A DNA stretch of 64,000 nt from Azotobacter vinelandii CA (GTDB lineage Bacteria; Pseudomonadota; Gammaproteobacteria; Pseudomonadales; Pseudomonadaceae). The position numbers were made by a program, and so were the translations under genes. Shown here piece by piece: positions 47,466-60,410 of the stretch. The DNA is taken from assembly GCF_000380335.1 (NCBI RefSeq), contig NC_021149.1, positions 5,012,501-5,076,500 on the forward strand, in the 5' to 3' direction. Numbering within the stretch: position 1 is the first letter of the stretch; the number at the start of each line of letters is the position of its first letter. The notes beneath the pieces were generated by a model. That model did not search any database and had not been told where the DNA came from. It was given only the letters and a program-made list of their open reading frames with translations.

Positions 47466-48398
47466 TCAGGCGGGCCCTTCATCGCCCCCCTCGCCGTCCA
47501 GGATGGCCGGCGCGCCGATCTCCTCGACCTTCAGCTCCATGCGGTAGGCCACGGCGATGAACAGCGCCTGGCACAGGCTCAGGGTGGCGCTGAGCGAGCG
47601 GAAGGCGAAGGTGCTGCCCTCGTTGACCAGCAGCAGGGCGTTGGCCTGCTTGGCCAGCGGCGCCAACTGGCTGTCGGTGATGACCAGCGCCCTGGCCTTG
47701 TGGTGCCGGGCGATGCGCACGCACTGCTGGGTTTCCTTGCCGTAGGGGCTGAAGCTGACGGCGACCACCAGATCGCCCTCGCGCACGCTGCGCATCTGCT
47801 CGCGGTAGCCGCCGCCCAGGCCGGATATCAGGTGGATGCGCTTGTTGGTGTGCTGCAGGCTGTAGACCATGTAGTGAGCCACGGCGAAGGAACGGCGTAC
47901 GCCGACCACATAGATGTTGTCGGCCTCGACCAGCAGGTCCACGGCCTTGTCGAACTCGCGTTCGTCGAGTTCCTGGGCCAGCCGGTCGAGTCCCGAGCGG
48001 GTGGCGTTGATGCACTCGCGCGCCAGTTCGCCGCCGGACGCCTTGTGCGAGCGGTTGGCGATCATCCGGCGGATGCGCTGCTGGTAGTTCTGGATCGGCG
48101 TGGCCTTGTCGGTGTAGGCCTCGCGGAACAGCGCCTGCATTTCACTGAAGCCCTTGAAGCCGAAGCGCTGGGAAAAGCGCACGATGGCCGAGGGATGCAC
48201 CTCGCAATGCTGGGCGATATCGCTGACCCGGTCGACCATCACCCGGTCGCTCTGCTGGCTCATGTAGTTGGCGATGCGCTTGAGCTGGCGCGGCAGGCTC
48301 TCGTATTCCGCCGTGATCAGTTGCAGCAGCCGCTCCACGCTGGCCGGCGTCTCCTGCAGCGCTTCGCCGGAGCCGGCGGGTGATTCGGAACTGGACAT
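47466..48398 (-). CDS. RpiR/MurR-type regulator (HTH + SIS), copy 1
   Basis: 310 residues from the ATG at 48398. Residues ~17-95 are the RpiR helix-turn-helix (VSDIAQHCEVHPSAIVRFSQ, then RFGFKGFSEMQALFRE). Residues ~130-270 are an SIS sugar-phosphate-binding domain (NIYVVGVRRSFAVAHYMVYS; LVVAVSFSPYGKETQQCVRI). SIS domains bind phosphorylated sugars, so an inositol-derived phosphate is a possible ligand. It is nearly identical to the regulator at 56351-57280, including long stretches of DNA, which points to a recent duplication. No operator was seen near its own start. Confidence 0.9.
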   Translation of the reverse strand: MSSSESPAGSGEALQETPASVERLLQLITAEYESLPRQLKRIANYMSQQSDRVMVDRVSDIAQHCEVHPSAIVRFSQRFGFKGFSEMQALFREAYTDKATPIQNYQQRIRRMIANRSHKASGGELARECINATRSGLDRLAQELDEREFDKAVDLLVEADNIYVVGVRRSFAVAHYMVYSLQHTNKRIHLISGLGGGYREQMRSVREGDLVVAVSFSPYGKETQQCVRIARHHKARALVITDSQLAPLAKQANALLLVNEGSTFAFRSLSATLSLCQALFIAVAYRMELKVEEIGAPAILDGEGGDEGPA

Positions 48399-48525
48399 GC
48401 GCTCTTTACCTCTTGTCGTGAATCGTCGGGCGACAGCCTGCAGCGCAGGCGCTTTCCGCCCGACCGGCCGTGGCCGCAACCGCAATGATGCCTATGATGC
48501 CCGCATTCGGCAGAGGTGAATCGAT

Positions 48526-48735
48526 CACATCGGCTCAGACTTCGGCAAGGCCTCTTTCGCCGCCGCCCTCAAGCGCGTCATCGCCTGGCGGTTGGCCGAA
48601 GCCATGAAGGCCCGGAAGGCTCTCGCAGCCCGCCCCCCAGCCGCACCGCTCGATCGAGGCGACGCCAGCATGACCCCTGCCGACCGGGCACTCGGGCAGC
48701 ATGTCGAGGTTCGCCCGGCTCCCGAAACCGGAGCC
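48526..48735 (+). pseudogene. Remnant of an XRE antitoxin (HigA-like)
   Basis: In one frame the translation begins HIGSDFGKASFAAALKRVIA and continues WRLAEAMKARKALAARPP. This matches the usual GS.f..fL...Gi...V.a.AiKRViAW.LAeAMk start of small XRE antitoxins. Further on, GDASMTPADRALGQHVEVR echoes the ..N.SvTL.TL.raA.alG..v.. end, but the helix-turn-helix between them is largely deleted and no start codon is present. It looks like a decayed gene. The remaining bases up to 48941 hold nothing else. Confidence 0.5.
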
Positions 48736-48941
48736 GCTCACGCCCTCCCCAGGACCGAGCCCACCGCCCGAACCCCTGCCAGCCCGTCTATTACGCTGCA
48801 TCGAGCCTGACCGCAGGTCGGAACGGCCAAGCTTTTCCGGGCCCGTATCCATACTGAATCGAGGACCAAGGACAAAGAGTTACCGCACAAGCAGACGGCC
48901 CCTCCCTAGCCCTGCAGACTCTACCCGGATCGAGGTCCCCC

Positions 48942-49271
48942 ATGACGACCCATACAGACCAGCAACTCAATAATCTCGGCCTTTCCGAAGAGTTGAAAGT
49001 CAAGCTCCTGGAGGCCGCCCAAGAACATAATCGATCAGCCACAGCGGAGGTCATCGCGAGGCTGGAGGAAACCTTCGCCCGCGATGACATTACCGAAGCC
49101 AGGGCCATCCGGAATGCACTGATGGTCGAGCTTGGCAGCGTACTGCAAGCCGGCCTTACCGCTGCTGAAGACCTCGATAAGGTACAAAGCGCGCTTCAGG
49201 AAGCTCAGAAGATATTGGATACAAAGTTGTCTTCAACCCATCTATCGGAAGAAGACAGGCCAAGGCCCTGA
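48942..49271 (+). CDS. Arc-like ribbon-helix-helix protein
   Basis: 109 residues (GAGGTC before the ATG). LGLSEELKVKLLEAAQEHNR then SATAEVIARLEETF (residues ~13-46) is the Arc-type ribbon-helix-helix pattern L...L...l..aA....RS...Ei..rLe.sf. The C-terminal half is a helix with heptad-like leucines, possibly for dimerisation. Arc-type proteins act as repressors or antitoxins; no partner gene is visible, but the XRE antitoxin remnant next to it suggests an old toxin-antitoxin patch. Confidence 0.7.
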   Translation: MTTHTDQQLNNLGLSEELKVKLLEAAQEHNRSATAEVIARLEETFARDDITEARAIRNALMVELGSVLQAGLTAAEDLDKVQSALQEAQKILDTKLSSTHLSEEDRPRP

Positions 49272-49362
49272 TTCGATCGCGGAACAAAATGGCCAAGGCA
49301 TCACGCCATGCCACGGCGCAGGCCTCGCGCGGCGATTCCACGGGCGAGGCGAGCCGCGCCCC

Positions 49363-50229
49363 TCACGACTGGCGCCGCGCCTGCAGCCAGGCGCTGCCCA
49401 GACCGCCCAGGGCGATGACGCCCATGCCCAGCAGGGCGCCGGCATCCGGCGCATGGTCGAACAGCAACAGGCCGAGCAGCATGGCGAAGAGGATCTGCAG
49501 GTAGCTGAACGGCGCCAGCGACACCGGCGAGCTGTACTGGAAGGCGATGGTCAGCAGCATGTGCCCGCCGACGGCGATCACGCCCAGCGAGGCCATGGCC
49601 AGCAATTGCGGCCAGGGCGGCAGGCCTTGCCAGAACAGCGGCAGCAGCAGGGTCATGCCGGTCGCGCCGACCAGCCCGGTGACCAGGTTGGTGGCGCCGG
49701 CGCTGTCGCGGGTGCCGATGCGCCGGGTCAGCAACTGGTAGAGCGCGTAGCAGGTGGCCGACGCCACCGGCAGCAGCATGGCCGGGGTGAGCAGTCCGCC
49801 GCCGGGACGGACGATGATCAGCACACCGAGGAAGCCGACACCGACTGCCAGCCACTGGCCGGGGTTGGCGCGCTCGCCGAGCAGCGGCATCGCCAGCAGG
49901 ATCACCAGCAGCGGCGCGATGAAATGCACGGCGGTGGCCTCGGCCAGTGGCAGCAGCCTCAGGGCGGAAAGAAAGATCAGGCTGATCGACAGCAGCGACA
50001 AGCCGCGCAGCAGTTGCAATCCCGGACAGTTGACCCGCAGCACGCGCAGGCCGTGACGCGGCAGTTGCCAGGCGGCGAGCAGCAGGCTCTGCGACAGATA
50101 GCGAATCCAGAGAACCATCAGCATGCCGTTGGAAGCGGCGAGGTACTTGGACAGGCTGTCGTGGGAAGCGAAGGCCAGCGCGGCGATGCAGCTCAGCAGG
50201 ATGCCCTTGAGCGGGCGAGATATGGTCAT
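49363..50229 (-). CDS. EamA/DMT-family transporter
   Basis: 288 residues from the ATG at 50229; the longer frame to 50346 is upstream leader. Ten predicted helices as two EamA repeats, for example GILLSCIAALAFASHDSLSK at the start and PVASATCYALYQLLTRRIG in the second half. Families of this type export amino acids or other metabolites, and the substrate cannot be read. It is the last gene of the pyk-eno-tpiA-gapN operon, about 120 bases after gapN, so it may be linked to triose or inositol metabolism or be a chance neighbour. Confidence 0.82.
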   Translation of the reverse strand: MTISRPLKGILLSCIAALAFASHDSLSKYLAASNGMLMVLWIRYLSQSLLLAAWQLPRHGLRVLRVNCPGLQLLRGLSLLSISLIFLSALRLLPLAEATAVHFIAPLLVILLAMPLLGERANPGQWLAVGVGFLGVLIIVRPGGGLLTPAMLLPVASATCYALYQLLTRRIGTRDSAGATNLVTGLVGATGMTLLLPLFWQGLPPWPQLLAMASLGVIAVGGHMLLTIAFQYSSPVSLAPFSYLQILFAMLLGLLLFDHAPDAGALLGMGVIALGGLGSAWLQARRQS

Positions 50230-50349
50230 CCGGGCGGGCTCTTCGTCAAGTACCGCTTCAAGGTTGGGCTCGCGAGAGCCCGGACGGACCCTCGCGAATT
50301 TTCGGGAACGACGGGTCGGGAGGTTTTCCGATACCTCCGCCCCCACGCA

Positions 50350-51975
50350 TCAGAAGATGTAGTCGGTACTCAGGAAGCTCGACGCGCGGTGGCGCAGGAT
50401 CTCGCTGATCAGCCGCTTGTTATCCTCCTGGAACTTGGTCGCCACCAGGGTGCGGATCGAGAACACGCGCAGCGCGTCGTACACCGACAGGGTCCCTTCC
50501 GCCGAGTTCTTGCGGCCGTTGAACGGAAAGCTATCCGGGCCGCGCTGGCACTGGGCGTTGATGTTGATCCGTCCGACCTGATTGGCGAAAGCGTCCACCA
50601 GCCGGCCGACCTGCTTCGGATCGTTGCCGAAGATCGACAACTGCTGGCCGAAGTCCGACTCGCGCACGTAGTCGATCACCGTCTGCAGGTCGCGGTAGGG
50701 CACCACCGGGATCAGCGGGCCGAACTGCTCCTCCTGGTAGACGCGCATCTGCGGGCTCACCGGGTAGAGCAGCGCCGGGTAGAAGAAGGTCTCGCGCACT
50801 TCGCCGCCGCCGGGGTTGACCACCTTCGCCCCCTTGGCCAGGGCGTCGGCCACCAGGGTGGCGAGAAAATCGGTCTTGCCCGGCTCCGGCAACGGGGTCA
50901 GCGCCACCCCCGGCTCCCAGGGCATGCCCGGCTTGAGCGCGGCGAGCTTCTGGTTGAATTTCTCGAGGAAGGCGTCGACCACCTGTTCGTGGACGAAGAG
51001 AATCTTCAGCGCCGTGCAGCGCTGGCCGTTGAACGACAGCGCGCCGGTGATCGCCTCGCCGACCGCGTTGTCCAGGTCCACCTCGGGCAGCACGATGCCG
51101 GGGTTCTTGGCGTCCAAGCCGAGCGCGGCGCGCAGGCGGTGCGGGCGTGGGTGCAGCTTCTTCAGGTCGCTGGCGCCCTTGTTGGTGCCGATGAAGGCGA
51201 ACACGTCCACCTTGCCGCTTTCCATCAGCGCGCTGACGGTCTCGCGGCCGCGCCCGTAGATGACGTTGATCACCCCGGCCGGGAAGCTGTCGCGGAACGC
51301 CTCGAGCAGCGGGCGGATCAGCAGCACGCCGAACTTGGCCGGCTTGAACACCACGGTGTTGCCCATGATCAGCGCCGGGATCAGGGTGGTGAAGGTCTCG
51401 TTCAGCGGGTAGTTGTAGGGGCCCATGCACAGCGCCACGCCCAGCGGCACGCGGCGGATCTGGCCGAGGGTGCCCTGCTCCAGCTCGAAGCGGCTGGAGC
51501 GGCGGTCGAGTTCCTTGAGTTCGTGGATGGTGTCGACGATGTAGTCGCAGGTGCGGTCGAATTCCTTCTCGGCGTCCTTGAGGTTCTTGCCGATCTCCCA
51601 CATCAGCAGTTTGACCACCGCCTCGCGCTGCTCGCGCATACGCGCCAGGAAGGTCTCGACGTGCTGGATGCGCCCGGCCACCGGCAGGCTCGGCCACAGG
51701 CCCTGGCCGTTGTCGTAGGCCCTGACCGCGGCGTCCAGCGCGCTTAGCGCGGCGCCGGCGTCGAGCAGCGGGGTGCTGCCGAGGACGACCTGCTCGTCGC
51801 CCTTGGCGGTCTTCAGGTGGATGGGACTGCGCACGGCGGCCAGCGGGCCGTCCCAGCGGCGCAGTTCACCGTCGACCAGGTAGTCGCGCTGTTCGAGGGG
51901 CGCGCCCGGGCGGTATTGCTCGGGGATATCGGCGGCGGCGGGGAAAAGGGTGTGCAGACGGCTCTCGGTGCTCAT
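50350..51975 (-). CDS. gapN: NADP-dependent glyceraldehyde-3-phosphate dehydrogenase (GapN type)
   Basis: 541 residues, AGGA before the ATG. Aldehyde-dehydrogenase fold: PLGVALCMGPYNYPLNETFT near residue 178, the Rossmann segment AFIGTNKGASDLKK near 262, ALGLDAKNPGIVLPEVDLD (general-base Glu region, here GLD-AKN) near 285-300 and NGQRCTALKILFVHE near 320 (catalytic Cys). The C-terminal FNGRKNSAEGTLSVYDALRVF is typical of GapN-like enzymes that oxidise glyceraldehyde 3-phosphate directly to 3-phosphoglycerate without ATP formation. Sits after tpiA copy 2, matching its use of the triose. Substrate is inferred from the operon and overall similarity. Confidence 0.85.
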   Translation of the reverse strand: MSTESRLHTLFPAAADIPEQYRPGAPLEQRDYLVDGELRRWDGPLAAVRSPIHLKTAKGDEQVVLGSTPLLDAGAALSALDAAVRAYDNGQGLWPSLPVAGRIQHVETFLARMREQREAVVKLLMWEIGKNLKDAEKEFDRTCDYIVDTIHELKELDRRSSRFELEQGTLGQIRRVPLGVALCMGPYNYPLNETFTTLIPALIMGNTVVFKPAKFGVLLIRPLLEAFRDSFPAGVINVIYGRGRETVSALMESGKVDVFAFIGTNKGASDLKKLHPRPHRLRAALGLDAKNPGIVLPEVDLDNAVGEAITGALSFNGQRCTALKILFVHEQVVDAFLEKFNQKLAALKPGMPWEPGVALTPLPEPGKTDFLATLVADALAKGAKVVNPGGGEVRETFFYPALLYPVSPQMRVYQEEQFGPLIPVVPYRDLQTVIDYVRESDFGQQLSIFGNDPKQVGRLVDAFANQVGRININAQCQRGPDSFPFNGRKNSAEGTLSVYDALRVFSIRTLVATKFQEDNKRLISEILRHRASSFLSTDYIF

Positions 51976-52026
51976 GGTTCCTGTCTCTCTTGTTGGATGG
52001 CGGCTCGACGGCCCACGCGGATCGCT

Positions 52027-52054
52027 CCCCTCTCCCCCGCGGGGGAGAGGGAGG
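52027..52054. repeat. GC-rich palindrome between gapN and tpiA copy 2
   Basis: CCTCTCCCCC / GGGGGAGAGG stem around a CG centre, ending just before the tpiA stop. It is the same word family as 254-393 and 2688-2714. Here it lies inside an operon, so it may act in mRNA processing and not as a terminator. Confidence 0.6.
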
Positions 52055-52057
52055 TGG

Positions 52058-55798
<3,741 letters not shown>

Positions 55799-56350
55799 AA
55801 CGACTCCATGGAGTTCGCGGCCGGCCGGCGACCCGTTGGCCAGCCGCTTGTGCTTGTGTTGGCCGGTGTCGGTCAGGTTCGCGCCAGAAGCGCCATGAAG
55901 GCGGGCGCACGGGCATGAGCCCATGGGGAATGGGGAGTACGCATAAAGGCACCTGTATCGTTCTTGTCGAATGGCGAGACGGCCCGGTGAAAGCCGTCCT
56001 CGGCTCTTGCGGAAGGACTCTATTGGAAAATAAATTCCAAAACAATATAAAATAGAATTTTTTTACCAAAACACAGTCGAACGGTCGCGCCACGAGCCGC
56101 CGAAAGCCCGCGCTGCCGAGCCGAGGCCAGGAGATCGGAAGGGATCGGGAAGAGACGATTCATGCACGGGAAAATCGCCGCGCGAACCTTCGACCGTGCA
56201 GGTAGGGACGGACCGCTGCGGCCGATGGCGGGCAAGGCATGGCGTTACCGATTCGCAATGACCAGGACCCCGTGACGATGTTCGCCCTGTGGCGGGAGCC
56301 GGCCCGCTGGCGATGCGCTGGCTGCCGTCGCCACTATGAGGGGTGGCGAA
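55799..56350. other. Regulatory region upstream of pyk
   Basis: About 550 bases without a credible gene. The part nearest 56020-56075 is sharply A/T-rich in a GC-rich setting and contains the candidate operator at 56023-56040 plus a related stretch ATAGAATTTTTTTACCAAA at 56052-56070. Promoters for pyk should lie here. Confidence 0.55.
56023..56040. promoter_or_regulatory. Candidate RpiR-type operator upstream of pyk
   Basis: TTGGAAAATAAATTCCAA: exact 6-base arms TTGGAA / TTCCAA around AATAAA. A similar site, ATAGAAAATTAATTCCAA, lies between rpiR2 and iolC (57351-57368). The shared half-site and spacing suggest one regulator for both promoters. Confidence 0.55.
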
Positions 56351-57280
56351 CTAATCGGGATCGTCCGGCTCGCCGTCCTCGAAACCGCCCGGCACGCCGA
56401 TCTCCTCGACCTTCAGTTCCATGCGGTAGGCCACGGCGATGAACAGCGCCTGGCACAGGCTCAGGGTGGAACTGAGCGAGCGGAAGGCGAAGGTGCTGCC
56501 CTCGTTGACCAGCAGCAGGGCGTTGGCCTGCTTGGCCAGCGGCGCCAACTGGCTGTCGGTGATGACCAAGGCCCTGGCCTTGTAGTGCCGGGCGATACGC
56601 ACGCACTGCTGGGTTTCCTTGCCGTAGGGACTGAAGCTGACGGCGACCACCAGATCGCCCTCGCGCACGCTGCGCATCTGCTCGCGGTAGCCGCCGCCCA
56701 GGCCGGATATCAGGTGGATGCGCTTGTTGGTGTGGCGCAGGCTGTAGACCAGGTAGTGAGCCACCGAGAAGGAGCGGCGCACGCCGATCACATAGATGTT
56801 GTCGGCTTCGACCAGCAGGTCCACGGCCTTGTCGAACTCGCGCTCGTCGAGTTCCTGGACCAGCCGGTCGAGTCCCGAGCGGGTGGCGTTGATGCACTCG
56901 CGCGCCAGTTCGCCGCCGGACGCCTTGTGCGAGCGGTTGGCGATCATCCGGCGGATGCGCTGCTGGTAGTTCTGGATCGGCGTGGCCTTGTCGGTGTAGG
57001 CCTCGCGGAACAGCGCCTGCATCTCGCTGAACCCCCGGAAACCGAAGCGCTGCGAGAAGCGCACGATGGCCGAGGGATGCACCTCGCACTGCTGGGCGAT
57101 GTCGCTGACCCGGTCGACCATCACCCGGTCGCTCTGCTGGCTCATGTAGTTGGCGATGCGCTTGAGCTGGCGCGGCAGGCTCTCGTATTCCGCGCCGATC
57201 AACTGCTGCAGCCGCTCCACGCTGGCCGGGACCTCCAGCAGCGCCTCGGCGGCGCCCACGGGCGATTCGGAACTGGACAT
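56351..57280 (-). CDS. RpiR/MurR-type regulator (HTH + SIS), copy 2, probable inositol regulator
   Basis: 309 residues from the ATG at 57280. Helix-turn-helix domain near residues 17-95 (VSDIAQQCEVHPSAIVRFSQ) and SIS domain near 130-270 (NIYVIGVRRSFSVAHYLVYS). It is divergent from iolC across 212 bases that contain an A/T-rich candidate operator. RpiR-type IolR regulators control inositol genes in several Proteobacteria, and the position here fits. It is almost a duplicate of the protein at 47466-48398, differing mostly in the first 35 and last 15 residues. Confidence 0.9.
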   Translation of the reverse strand: MSSSESPVGAAEALLEVPASVERLQQLIGAEYESLPRQLKRIANYMSQQSDRVMVDRVSDIAQQCEVHPSAIVRFSQRFGFRGFSEMQALFREAYTDKATPIQNYQQRIRRMIANRSHKASGGELARECINATRSGLDRLVQELDEREFDKAVDLLVEADNIYVIGVRRSFSVAHYLVYSLRHTNKRIHLISGLGGGYREQMRSVREGDLVVAVSFSPYGKETQQCVRIARHYKARALVITDSQLAPLAKQANALLLVNEGSTFAFRSLSSTLSLCQALFIAVAYRMELKVEEIGVPGGFEDGEPDDPD

Positions 57281-57350
57281 AGGCACTTTCCTCTTCTTGT
57301 CATGAATCCGGCCGACCGCCTCCACCTTGCCGACGGCAGGCACAGGATAA

Positions 57351-57368
57351 ATAGAAAATTAATTCCAA
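57351..57368. promoter_or_regulatory. Candidate operator between rpiR2 and iolC
   Basis: ATAGAAAATTAATTCCAA in a strongly A/T-rich part of the 212-base gap between divergent genes. The right half (TTCCAA) and spacing match the exact palindrome at 56023-56040. It may repress iolC and rpiR2 together. Confidence 0.5.
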
Positions 57369-57492
57369 AAAAGAAAAATATGGAAAAAATGTTGATTTCA
57401 GATCGAGGGCCGTTCTAATCTCGCCTCAGCGTCAGTCACCAAATTCGGGTGCGTGAAACGCAGGCCGACAAGAACACACAAGAGGAGGCAGC

Positions 57493-59436
57493 ATGGGCGA
57501 AATCACCTTCGCAAGCGGACGTCAGTTGGACGTCATCTGTCTGGGGCGCCTCGGCGTCGACCTGTACGCCCAGCAGATCGGCGCACGGCTCGAGGACGTC
57601 GGCAGCTTCGCCAAATACCTGGGCGGCTCGTCCGCCAACATCGCATTCGGTACCGCCCGCCTGGGTCTCAAGTCAGCCATGCTGACCCGCGTGGGCGACG
57701 ACCACATGGGCCGCTTCCTGATCGAGGCGCTGGAGCGCGAGGGCTGCGACACCCGGGCGATCAAGGTCGACCCGGAACGCCTGACCGCGATGGTCCTGCT
57801 GGGCATCAAGGACCGCGATACCTTCCCGCTGATCTTCTACCGCGAGAACTGCGCCGACATGGCGCTGCGCGAGGAGGACATCGACGAAGCCTTCATCGCC
57901 TCCAGCAAGGCGCTGTTGATCACCGGCACCCACTTCTCCACCGAAAGGGTCTACAAGGCCAGCAGCAAGGCGCTGGACTACGCCGAAAAGCACAACGTCA
58001 AGCGCGTGCTGGACATCGATTACCGGCCGGTGCTCTGGGGCCTGACCGGCAAGGCCGACGGCGAGACCCGCTTCATCGCCAGCGCCGAGGTCAGCGCGCA
58101 CGTGCAGCGCATCCTGCCGCGCTTCGACCTGGTGGTCGGCACCGAGGAGGAATTCCTCATCGCCGGCGGTTCCGAGGATCTGCTCAGCGCCCTGCGCAAG
58201 GTGCGCGAGGTGACCGCCGCGACCCTGGTGGTCAAGCTCGGTCCGCTGGGCTGCACGGTCATCCACGGCGCCATTCCGGCGCGCCTGGAGGACGGCAACA
58301 TCTATAAAGGCATCCGTGTCGAGGTGATGAACGTGCTGGGCGCCGGCGACGCCTTCATGTCCGGCTTCCTGCGCGGCTGGCTGACCGGCGGTGACGACGA
58401 GCGCTGCAGCCGTCTGGCCAACGCCTGCGGCGGCCTGGTGGTATCGCGCCACGCCTGCGCCCCGGCGATGCCGACCCCGGCCGAACTCGACTACATCCTC
58501 AACAGCCCGGTACCCATCACCCGCCCGGACCTCGACCCGCACCTGAACCGCCTGCACCGGGTCAGCGTACCGCGCAAGAACTGGAAGCCGCTGTTCATCT
58601 TCGCCTTCGACCATCGCGGTCAACTGGTGGAACTGGCCCAGCAGGCCGGACGCGACCTCGCGGCGATTCCCGAACTCAAGCAACTGTTCATCACTGCCAT
58701 CGAACGGGTCGAGGCCGATCTCCAGCGCCAGGGCATCGAAGGCGACGTGGGTCTGCTGGCCGACCAGCGCTTCGGCCAGGACGCCCTCAACAGCGCCACC
58801 GGCCGCGGCTGGTGGATCGGCCGCCCGGTCGAGCTGCAAGGCTCGCGGCCGCTGGCCTTCGAGCATGGCCGCTCGATCGGCAGCAATCTGGTGCAGTGGC
58901 CGCGCGAGCACATCATCAAGTGCCTGGTGCAGTTCCACCCGGACGACGAGCCCCTGCTGCGCCTGGAACAGGAGGGCCAGCTCAAGGGCCTCTACGAGGC
59001 GGCCCAGGCCAGCGGCCACGAACTGCTGCTCGAGGTGATCCCACCGAAGAACCATCCCTCCACGCATCCGGACGTGCTCTACCGGGCGATCAAGCGGCTC
59101 TACAACATCGGCATCCATCCGGACTGGTGGAAGATCGAGCCGCAGCCGGCCGAGGTGTACTCGAAACTCGATGCGCTGATCACCGAACGCGATCCCTACT
59201 GCCACGGCGTGGTCCTGCTCGGCCTCAATGCGCCGGCCGAGGAACTCGCCGAAGGCTTCCGCCAGGCCGCCGGCAGCCAGGTCTGCCGCGGCTTCGCGGT
59301 CGGCCGGACGATCTTCCAGGAACCCAGCCGCGCCTGGCTGGCCGGCGAGATCGACGACGAGACCCTGATCGCGCGGGTGCGGGCCACCTTCGAGTTCCTG
59401 ATCAAGTCCTGGCGCGAGGCGCGCGGCCAGGTCTGA
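57493..59436 (+). CDS. iolC: Bifunctional 5-dehydro-2-deoxygluconokinase / phosphogluconate aldolase (IolC-DUF2090 fusion)
   Basis: 647 residues with GAGGAGG before the ATG. Residues ~1-325 form a PfkB kinase: YLGGSSANIAFGTARLGLKS near 40 and VLGAGDAFMSGFLRGWLTGG near 280 (catalytic Asp). Residues ~335-645 form the DUF2090 domain (KPLFIFAFDHRGQLVELAQQ; DVGLLADQRFGQDALN), an aldolase-type TIM barrel fused to IolC in many Proteobacteria. The kinase phosphorylates 5-dehydro-2-deoxygluconate; the fused domain is thought to cleave the product into dihydroxyacetone phosphate and malonate semialdehyde. First gene of the iol operon. Confidence 0.94.
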   Translation: MGEITFASGRQLDVICLGRLGVDLYAQQIGARLEDVGSFAKYLGGSSANIAFGTARLGLKSAMLTRVGDDHMGRFLIEALEREGCDTRAIKVDPERLTAMVLLGIKDRDTFPLIFYRENCADMALREEDIDEAFIASSKALLITGTHFSTERVYKASSKALDYAEKHNVKRVLDIDYRPVLWGLTGKADGETRFIASAEVSAHVQRILPRFDLVVGTEEEFLIAGGSEDLLSALRKVREVTAATLVVKLGPLGCTVIHGAIPARLEDGNIYKGIRVEVMNVLGAGDAFMSGFLRGWLTGGDDERCSRLANACGGLVVSRHACAPAMPTPAELDYILNSPVPITRPDLDPHLNRLHRVSVPRKNWKPLFIFAFDHRGQLVELAQQAGRDLAAIPELKQLFITAIERVEADLQRQGIEGDVGLLADQRFGQDALNSATGRGWWIGRPVELQGSRPLAFEHGRSIGSNLVQWPREHIIKCLVQFHPDDEPLLRLEQEGQLKGLYEAAQASGHELLLEVIPPKNHPSTHPDVLYRAIKRLYNIGIHPDWWKIEPQPAEVYSKLDALITERDPYCHGVVLLGLNAPAEELAEGFRQAAGSQVCRGFAVGRTIFQEPSRAWLAGEIDDETLIARVRATFEFLIKSWREARGQV

Positions 59437-59486
59437 GCCCGGCCGCCTTCCGCTGAACCGAACAATAGCAATCAGGTGCGACTGAT

Positions 59487-60398
59487 ATGACGAATTCACC
59501 GGTCAAGATCGGCATCAACCCGATCTCCTGGAGCAACGACGATCTGCCCTCGCTGGGCGGCGAAACCCCGCTGAGCACCGCCCTGTCCGAGGGCAAGGCG
59601 ATCGGCTACCAGGGCTTCGAACTCAACGGCAAATTCCCCAAGAGCCCCGAGGGCGTGCGCGCGGTGCTCGCCGAACACGGCCTGGAGCTGGTCTCCGGCT
59701 GGTATTCGAGCTTCCTGGCCCAGCGTTCCGTGGAAGAGGAAATCGAGGCCATCGCCCCTCACTGCCGGCTACTCGCCGAGAACGGCGCCAAGGTGCTGGT
59801 CTACGGCGAGGTCGCCGGCTCCATCCAGGGCCGGCGCATCGCCCTCGGCGAACGCCCGCGCTTCTACAGCGACGACGCCTGGAAGACCTACGGCGAAAAG
59901 GTCACCGAGCTGGCCCGCTACACCCTGTCCCAGGGGTTGCGCCTGGCCTACCACCACCACATGGGCGCCTACGTGCAGGCCCCGGAGGACATCGACCGGA
60001 TGATGGAAGTCAGCGGCGAGGAGGTCGGCCTGCTGTTCGACGCCGGTCACTGCTACCTGGGCGGCGGCGATCCGCTGGCCGTGCTCAGGAAGCATCTGGC
60101 CCGGGTCTGCCACGTGCACTGCAAGGACGTGCGCGAAGGCGTGGTCAGGCTCTCGCGCAACGAGCAGTGGAGCTTCCCGGAGTGCATCGTCAACGGCACC
60201 TTCACCGTGCCCGGCGACGGCGACATCGACTTCGAACCCCTGCTCGACACCCTGCTGGCTTCCGGCTACCGCGGCTGGCTGGTGGTCGAGGCCGAGCAGG
60301 ACCCGGCCGTGGCGCCCAGCCACGCCTACGCCAAGAAGGGCTTCGAGACGCTGCGCGATCTGGTCGCCCGCCTCGCCCCCCGCTACACCACAGCCTGA
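59487..60398 (+). CDS. iolE: Myo-inosose-2 dehydratase
   Basis: 303 residues, AP-endonuclease-2-like TIM barrel. VKIGINPISWSNDDLPSLGG at the start is the usual IolE beginning. LRLAYHHHMGAYVQAPEDID near residue 153 and LLFDAGHCYLGGGDP near 183 carry metal-binding His/Asp residues, and HVHCKDVR near 210 another. It removes water from 2-keto-myo-inositol. It lies 50 bases after iolC and 12 before iolB in one operon. Clear match in length and motifs. Confidence 0.95.
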   Translation: MTNSPVKIGINPISWSNDDLPSLGGETPLSTALSEGKAIGYQGFELNGKFPKSPEGVRAVLAEHGLELVSGWYSSFLAQRSVEEEIEAIAPHCRLLAENGAKVLVYGEVAGSIQGRRIALGERPRFYSDDAWKTYGEKVTELARYTLSQGLRLAYHHHMGAYVQAPEDIDRMMEVSGEEVGLLFDAGHCYLGGGDPLAVLRKHLARVCHVHCKDVREGVVRLSRNEQWSFPECIVNGTFTVPGDGDIDFEPLLDTLLASGYRGWLVVEAEQDPAVAPSHAYAKKGFETLRDLVARLAPRYTTA

Positions 60399-60410
60399 AG
60401 GAGAAACACC

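Noticed and set aside
48441..48516. Promoter assignment for rpiR copy 1
   Set aside because: No palindrome like that at 56023 and no convincing -35/-10 pair could be picked by eye.
49132..51747. 871-residue plus-strand frame over eamA and gapN
   Set aside because: Antisense shadow, Gln/Arg/Ala-rich, contradicts two motif-supported genes.
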